From assembly GCA_022836615.1 (NCBI GenBank), contig MU405348.1:41441-105440 (forward strand): DNA of 64,000 nucleotides, read 5' to 3'. Source of the DNA: Annulohypoxylon bovei var. microspora (Eukaryota > Ascomycota > Sordariomycetes > Xylariales > Hypoxylaceae). The notes beneath the pieces were generated by a model. That model worked only from the letters and a program-made list of their open reading frames with translations, was not told the origin of the DNA and ran no database searches. A program made the position numbers and the translations under genes. Shown here piece by piece: positions 57,473 to 64,000 of the stretch (position 1 is the first letter of the stretch; the number at the start of each line of letters is the position of its first letter).

Positions 57473-60400
57473 TTTTTTTAAATAAAGCCGGCATAATAAA
57501 TTTAAAAATAAAATTTAATGTTTATAACCTTTGAATTTTATTAATTTTTTTATCGTAATTATAATTTTTTTAAATTTTTAATTAAATTAATATATTTATT
57601 AATTTTAATTATAATTTAAATTTATTTAATAAAATATTTATTAAAATTTTAATAAATTTATTTATTATTATATTCCCCGTTAATATATATTTAATTTTAA
57701 TTATATTTTTTAAAACTTTTTAACGTAATTAATAATTATATATATTTACGTAACGAAATTAAATTATTAATTTTTTAATATTTTTATTAATTAATTTAAT
57801 TATTTATTTATTATTATATTAAATATATATAATTAAATTATTAAATATTATATTTAATTTTTAAATTAATCGTAATATAAATATAAATTTTTTAATTATT
57901 TAATTTAAAATTAATAATTTAATTTTAATTATTAACGTTATAACCGTTTTTTATTTATTAATTTTTTAATTAATTAAACTTTTAAATAATTTTATAATAT
58001 ATATTTATAAATTTTTTCGATCGAAAATATTATCGGTAAATAAAAAATCGTTAATTACGTTGAAAATATTAATTTTATTAAATTATAAGGCAAGGTTTTT
58101 CGTATATAAAAAATATAATAATATTTAATTAATAATTTCGTGGTAATTAAAATTAAAATTATAATTAAAACAAATTAATTAAAAATAAATAAAAATAATA
58201 TCGAATTAAATAATTATTATTATATATAAAAGTGATTTAACTTTTTATTAATATTAATAAATTAACTTTTTAAAAGCCATTTTATTAAAAAAAATTAACT
58301 TTTTTTTAATTATTAAATTACATTTTTATATATAAATTTTTTTATTAATTAATTTATTAATTTTTTTAATATACGTTATTTAATTTAATTAAATTAATTT
58401 TTTATTATAATTTTTAATAATTTTAATTTTTAAAAATTATTATAAATCGTTTTTTTTTATAAATTTATATTTAATTTTTAATTTTTAAATAAAACTTTTA
58501 ATTATATTTTCATTATTTTTCTTATAAATTAATATAATATCGTTAATATAAAAAAATAATAATATTTCGTTTTTTTTAAACATATAAAGCTCGTAAAACA
58601 TTAATTTAAATTTTAATTTTTTTAAAAATATAATTAAATTTTATTATTAAAATAAAAATAATATTTAAAATTTAAATAAAATTTATAAAAACTTTAAAAT
58701 AACTTTTAATTTATAATATTTTAAAAATATATATATAAAAACATTATAATTTAATTTAACGTTTATAAACGCGTTAATTACATCGTATTAAATTAATTTA
58801 AAATTAAAATAAACCGTTATAATTATTAAAGTTTAAAAAAACTTTTTAATTAAAATAATTATATAAATATTTTTTTTATTTTTAAATTTTTAATCGTTAT
58901 AAACCATTAATTAAACCTTATATTTTAAATATTTATTTTATTTATTAATTTTATATTTATAAATTTATATAAAATTTAAGATTTATTTATTTTTACATTT
59001 AAAATTATTTATTAAAATTTTTTCTTAAATATATATTTCGTAATAAATTTATAAATAATTAATTTTAATTTTTTTAAATAATTTTTTTATATAATAATCC
59101 GTTAATTAATAATAATTATTAAAAGCATTTAAAAATGAATTTTAATATATAAACTTTAATTTTTTTATTAATTAAAATAATTAAATTTAATTAATAATTT
59201 TTCCATTAATTCGGTTTATTTTACCATTTAATTTACCGGCAAAAAACGAGATTATTTATAACTTTTAAAGCTTTAATATAAGTTTATTTTTTTTTAATTT
59301 AAAATTTAAAAAATTAATCGTAATAATTAAAAAAAACGTTAATAAAAAAAACTTAAATATTAATAATAAATTATATTTTACATTAATATATTAAGGTTAA
59401 TTAAACCTTAATTAAATATTTAAATTTATGTTAATTTTTATTTTATTTATTTTATTTTATAACATTTATTTTTTTATTAATTCGTTAATTATTTCATTTT
59501 TAATTTAAATTAATTTAAAGATATTTATAAGTTTAAAAACCTTTTTAAATTTAAAAACTTATTTTTAAAAAAATTTTATTTATACTTTATAATTAACGTT
59601 TATTACTTTTAATAAATCGTTTTTAAAATCTTTAAAAAACTTATTAAATATAATATTTTCATTAAAAATAATATCTTTTATTAATAAAATTTAATTAATT
59701 AATAAATTTTAAATTTTATAATTATTTATAAAATTATATTTAATTAAATATTTTATTTAAACCTTTAAATTTATTTAATAAAACCGATTATTTTTTTTTA
59801 AATTTTTATCGTTATAATAAAAGCTTTATAATTATATACTTTTAAATAAATTTATTATAATTTTTTTTTTAAATTAATTAACCATTTTTATTAATTATAT
59901 ATATATATTATTTTTTATAAAAGATTTATTAATTATAAATATATTTAAAAATACGATTATATAAATATATAATTATTTTAAAGATTTTCATTTATAAATA
60001 AATAAAAAATTTAATTTTTATTTTTATTATTAATATTTTTATTTTAATTATACCCTTTAAACGTTTAATATTTTTATTTTAAATTTACGTATAAAAAGCC
60101 GAAAATTTTAATTTAACGTTATAATTTATTATTTAATTAACCATTTTAAATTAATATATTATAATTTTATTATTATATTTTTATATTTAAAATTAATATA
60201 ACTTTATATTAACCATTATATTTTATAAATAATTTAAATATTCGATAATTATATTTATTATATAATTTTTTAAATAAAAATTAAAAATAAATTTTATTTA
60301 ACGATTAATTATTAATATTATATTAATAACGCCGTTATTAATATTAATAATATCGTAAAAATTAATAATTAATTAAAACTTTAAACTTTTTTTTAATTAA

Positions 60401-62425
60401 CGTTTTTTTCATTTAATTTACCATTTTATTTTATTTATATTACACGCATTACATTTAATAATAATAAATCCTTTTATTTTAATTTTTATTAAATTATTAA
60501 TAAAATATTTAAAAGCTTATAATTTAAGGTATTTTAATTTATAATATTATTAAAAAATTATTTTTATTTTAATAAATTAAATAATTCGATTATAAAATTA
60601 TTTACTTTTAATATAAAAAACCGTTTTATTAACGTTATAAAAGATATTTTTTAATATAAATTAATCGTACCGGTCGATTAATTAATTAATAATTAATTCA
60701 TTAATTTTATGTAAATAAATGGCTTTTATACGGTTATTTTATTAATAATTTAAACGATAAAACATTTAAAAAAACACCAGGTTTATAATAAAACTTTTAT
60801 AATAAATTATTTTAAATAATTTTATTATTTAAGATTTTTAAAGAATTTATATTAAAATGTTAATATTTCCGTATTTTAATATAAAAATTTAATAATTTTT
60901 AATAAATAAAAAATCTTTTTTAAAAATTATTTTAAAATTTATAAACCGAAATAATTAATTAAAAACGTAAATAATGGTTTTAAAATTTAATATAATTAAA
61001 TTTTTTAATAAATAAAAATTTATTATAAAAACCGCATTAAAAATTAATATTAAAAACGTTAATAAATAACTTTTTATTTATTAATTTAATTAATTAATTA
61101 TTTTATTAAAACGAAATAATTTATTAAAAGCTTTAATAATTTTAATTTTAATAATTAATTTAAGATTTTTTAAATATATTAAAACGATTTATTTTTTTTA
61201 ATAATGTTTTTATTAATTAAAAGGTTTTTTATTAAAAAATATATAATAATAATTTTTTAAATCATGGTAACCGAAATAAATAATATAATATTTTAATGTA
61301 ATATTAATTAATTCGGGCCGTTTACGTTTAACCGGTACTTTTTTTATAAATGTTTTACATGGTTTAATAAATGGTTTATTAAATTTATTAACCGCATCGT
61401 TAATATCGTCGTTAATATTAACCTTTTAATTAATAAATATAAAATTAAACGTTTTTTTATTAATTTATAATTTTAATTTTAAAAGTTTTTTTTTATATTT
61501 AATATGTTTTTATAAATCGTTTATTATAAATTTATAATTAAAGTTTTTAAATCGGATTTTTTTTTAATTAATTATACGATATATATCGATTTAATTAAAA
61601 ATCACGCCTTATAAAACGTTATTTAATTCTTTAAATTAATTTTTAAATTATTAAATTATTAAAAATTATTTAATAATAATTTAAACCATTATAATTTCCC
61701 ATTATTATATTTAAATAAATTAATTTTTAAATAATTTATTTAAAAGTTTTATCGTTATTTTATAAATTAATTTAATTTTATTTTTAAGTTTATTACCGGT
61801 TACGTTTATATATAATTATAAATTTTTATATTAAATATTTAAATTATTTTCGGTTAAATAAATAAATAAAATATATTTTTTAATAACGATTTTTTAAATT
61901 TATTTTTTAATTTTTAAAATTTAATTAATTTATTAATTAAACTTTTATATTTTTTTTTATATAATAATAAATTTAATTAATAATTAAATTTATTAATAAT
62001 TATTATTTTAAAAATAATCGAAAATTAATTATAAAAATTTATAATATTTAAATTTAATTTATTAATAATAATTAATTAATTATAAATATTATTAATTAAT
62101 GCATTAAAACGTATAATTCGTTTAAAATAATTTATAACGATAAATTTAATAAATTTAATTTTTTAAATTAAATTATCGAAATTAATATTAAATTATAATT
62201 AATTAATTATAATTAATAATTTAAATATTTTAAATTAAAATTTTTAATTTTTAAAATTATTAAAAAATATTTCTTTTTTAAATAATAATATTATCGTTAT
62301 AATAAAAGTTTTTTTTAAATAAAAAAGTAATTAAAATTATATAAATTATATAATTTTTATAATATTTTTATATAATTTTAATAATTAAATATAATTTAAA
62401 TTTTATAATATATAAAACTTTTAAT

Positions 62426-62629
62426 TATTATATAAAAATAAAAATAAATTATTAAATACGTAATTTATAATTAATAATAAAAAAATTAATTAATTAAATT
62501 ATTATTATTATGGTTAAAAAAGGTAATATTTCACGATTACGTGGTTATAATTAAAAGCTTGATTTTTTACGGATGAACCGGCCCGATAATCGCCATAATT
62601 TCCTCACCTTAATCATTTAATATTTAACA
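62426..62629. repeat. Right LTR (204 bp)
   Basis: Matches 57267-57472. Its 5' part is fully mutated to A/T, while its 3' part keeps G/C (GAACCGGCCCGATAATCGCC). Ends TTTAACA and is followed by TAATT. Confidence 0.85.
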
Positions 62630-62752
62630 TAATTTTAAAATAAGCCATGCATGGATATATAAACATTTCCATGGTTTTAAAGGATGAAAATATTATGTAA
62701 GTTTTATTTTCTTTTTAATTAATTAAACTTTAAATTTAAAGGATGACGCGAG

Positions 62753-62770
62753 GCCACCCGTTCGGGTGGC
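62753..62770. repeat. 8-bp perfect inverted repeat with 2-nt loop
   Basis: GCCACCCG-TT-CGGGTGGC. The left arm is the same CCACCCG word that recurs through the repeat field to the right. Confidence 0.85.
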
Positions 62771-62800
62771 ACAATATCCCGAGTTTAGCCGGAGGTCAAT

Positions 62801-62824
62801 GGTTCGATTCCCCGATCTCCCGTT
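62801..62824 (+). promoter_or_regulatory. Pol III B-box-like element followed by T run
   Basis: GGTTCGATTCC at 62801-62811 fits the tRNA-type B-box consensus, and T5 follows at 62823 with a T6 shortly after. No tRNA cloverleaf can be drawn around it, so a tRNA-derived SINE head or a tRNA relic is more likely than a tRNA gene. Confidence 0.4.
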
Positions 62825-62869
62825 TTTGTTTCTTTTTTCATCCGACGAAACCACGCACTACCACGGTTC

Positions 62870-63620
62870 GCGCACCCGTTTAGCCATCTTTTAAGTCTCT
62901 TCTTTACGCCTTTCCTTTAGCCACTTGTGCTGCCACCTGTTTAACCGCTTGTTGAACTACTCGTAATTATCTCGTAAGTCATTTCTTATCGAACCTTTAA
63001 CCCATTCGCCGGGCCTCCCATCTACCCATCCACCGGTCTAGCCACCCGTGCTGCCCCCTATTGAACCTCCCGTTTACCCACCTGCCTATCCCCCGTTGAG
63101 CCTCCCGTTTCTCCTGGCTTAACCATTCATCTAACCACCCGCCGGACCTCCCGTTTTGCCACTTTTTAAACCACCGGTTTAACCCCTGGTCTAGCCCCCG
63201 TTGAACCATTCGTAGCCACCCGTAGCCACCTTTCTAACCACCCGTTTTCCTACCCTTTAAGCCACCCGTTGAACCACACACCGGTTTAGCCACCCGTTTA
63301 ACCATTTGTTGAACCACCCCTTAAGCCACCTCGTTAGCCACCCCGTTAGTTACCCCTTATCGAACCTTTAAGTCACCTGCTGGGCCTCTCGTTTTGCCAC
63401 TTGTTGAACCCCCGGTTTAGCCACCCGTTAAACAACACACCCGTTTAGCCACCCGTCTAGCCACCCGTGTATCCCCCGTTGGACCCCCGACCTCGCTACC
63501 CGATTAGCCTCCCGTTTAGCCACCTTTTAAGCCTTTCGTTGAACCACCCCTCGTCTTGCCACCCGTTCAGCCACCCGTAGCCACCTGTAGCCACCTTTCT
63601 AACGCCTTAGCCACCTTCTT
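62870..63620. repeat. Degenerate CCACCCG-type repeat field
   Basis: Dozens of imperfect units of roughly 12 bp built on AGCCACCCGTTT/GAACCACCCGTT. Two larger copies are visible: TTATCGAACCTTTAA recurs at about 62987 and 63357, and GTAGCCACC pairs ahead of TTTCTAAC recur at about 63211 and 63576. This implies a higher-order period of about 365-370 bp. Confidence 0.85.
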
Positions 63621-63640
63621 AAATTAAGGGTCTTTTTTTA

Positions 63641-64000
63641 CTTATATAACCTGTTTTGAAGATCAGGGCCAACTGAACTAAAAGGAGTTAATTACGTAAT
63701 CGCCTTAGGTAATTAATTCGTTAGGGTTGCCACCCAGCTGGTCCGTGCGCGAGAACCAGCTTTTGATAAGCTTTTCGTTTCTGAAAAACCGAATCTTGTT
63801 GAAACGCACCTTCTCGCGAACGGACCACCTCGAAAGCTAAGCTCCGCTGATCTGATTGGTCAAAAGCTCTGAGATGGTCCCACCCGCGAGACGATGCACC
63901 CAATCAATCGTCCTGGACATAACGGCCTCTCTGGGGATAACGGGGTTTAGACACTTTTTAGCGCCGGAGATCCGGAATTACCGCGATAGGAGATTTTTGA
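63641..64000. other. Right end of window, unassigned
   Basis: 360 bp of normal GC content to the edge. A 60-residue minus-strand open stretch (63721-63903) lacks an ATG start and matches nothing I know. Whatever lies here continues past the window. Confidence 0.4.

Larger units (their letters stand above)
57267..62629. mobile_element. RIP-destroyed LTR retrotransposon relic
   Basis: A 5.36-kb extremely AT-rich block bounded by direct repeats (57267-57472 and 62426-62629). The left repeat starts TGTCACACG and both end in CA. The two repeats align with many C/T and G/A differences and essentially no transversions, plus a 2-bp indel near the 3' end. The flanks are TAACC on the left and TAATT on the right, which agree if the right copy suffered C-to-T changes. 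Surviving C and G in the interior are mostly in CpG, as expected if CpA was the target. No reading frame survives, so the superfamily (Ty1 or Ty3) is undecided; length is compatible with either. Confidence 0.88.

Noticed and set aside
57473..62425. Possible mitochondrial DNA or centromere core
   Set aside because: The terminal direct repeats with transition-only differences and target-site flanks explain the AT-rich block as a RIP-mutated LTR element.
62740..62822. tRNA gene around the B-box
   Set aside because: The acceptor and T stems do not pair, and no anticodon arm fits.
62997..63209. Trp/Arg/Gly-rich minus-strand ORF
   Set aside because: It is produced by the degenerate CCACCCG repeat and lacks an ATG start.
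63930..64000. rRNA-like words (GGGGATAACGGG, GGAATTACCGCG) at the right edge
   Set aside because: Only about 12 bases match conserved rRNA words, and the surrounding sequence does not follow either rRNA; chance is the simpler reading.

Overview
The window is chromosomal DNA from a filamentous ascomycete (Pezizomycotina), most likely a Sordariomycete. The evidence is: many short spliceosomal introns (about 50-130 bp) with GTAAGT/GTATGT-like donors and CTAAC/CTGAC-like branch points; fungal-type versions of housekeeping genes (PUP1, NUP159, STT3, PPE1, SLD5, CYT1, ATP synthase subunit e); a Zn2Cys6 transcription factor; TAGGTA/CCTAGG low-complexity sequence between genes; and an AT-rich block whose terminal repeats differ almost only by C/T and G/A transitions, the mark of repeat-induced point mutation (RIP). 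The species cannot be named from the sequence alone.

Layout. 0.4-14.2 kb is a conserved housekeeping stretch: proteasome beta2 and nucleoporin Nup159 diverge from one promoter, then dynein intermediate chain and ATP synthase subunit e diverge from another, then STT3. A tRNA-Thr(AGT) with a 9-nt intron follows. 15.5-28.7 kb has three minus-strand genes: an unrecognised Cys-motif protein, a Rad53/Chk2-type FHA kinase and a large fungal orphan protein. A 10-N assembly gap with a false-looking duplication sits just past the orphan's 3' end. 31.3-39.7 kb has Dus2, PPE1, Sld5 and a nine-exon zinc-cluster transcription factor with a 6-nt microexon and a GC-AG intron. 41.5-49.5 kb has the WD40-cyclophilin, a FAR-17a/AIG1-like membrane protein, DAHP synthase and cytochrome c1. 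50.5-56.8 kb has an MBD4-like DNA glycosylase that appears split by a frameshift, a small membrane protein, pyroglutamyl peptidase and a DUF3669-type protein.

The right end is different. 57,267-62,629 is an LTR retrotransposon relic destroyed by RIP, with TG...CA LTRs of about 205 bp and a probable 5-bp target duplication. It is followed by a GC-richer flank with a Pol III-like B box and a degenerate CCACCCG-type repeat field with about 365-bp higher-order periodicity.

The genes do not form one pathway. They are mostly independent housekeeping functions: proteolysis, nuclear transport, dynein, oxidative phosphorylation (subunit e and cytochrome c1), N-glycosylation, tRNA modification, PP2A regulation, replication (Sld5) and its checkpoint (Rad53-like), and aromatic amino-acid synthesis. 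I found no secondary-metabolite cluster, CRISPR array or obvious new defence system. The best leads are the split glycosylase near a RIP-mutated element, the microexon/GC-AG gene, the repeat field at the right end, and two large proteins of unknown function. All exon structures were inferred by eye from splice signals and protein-family continuity.
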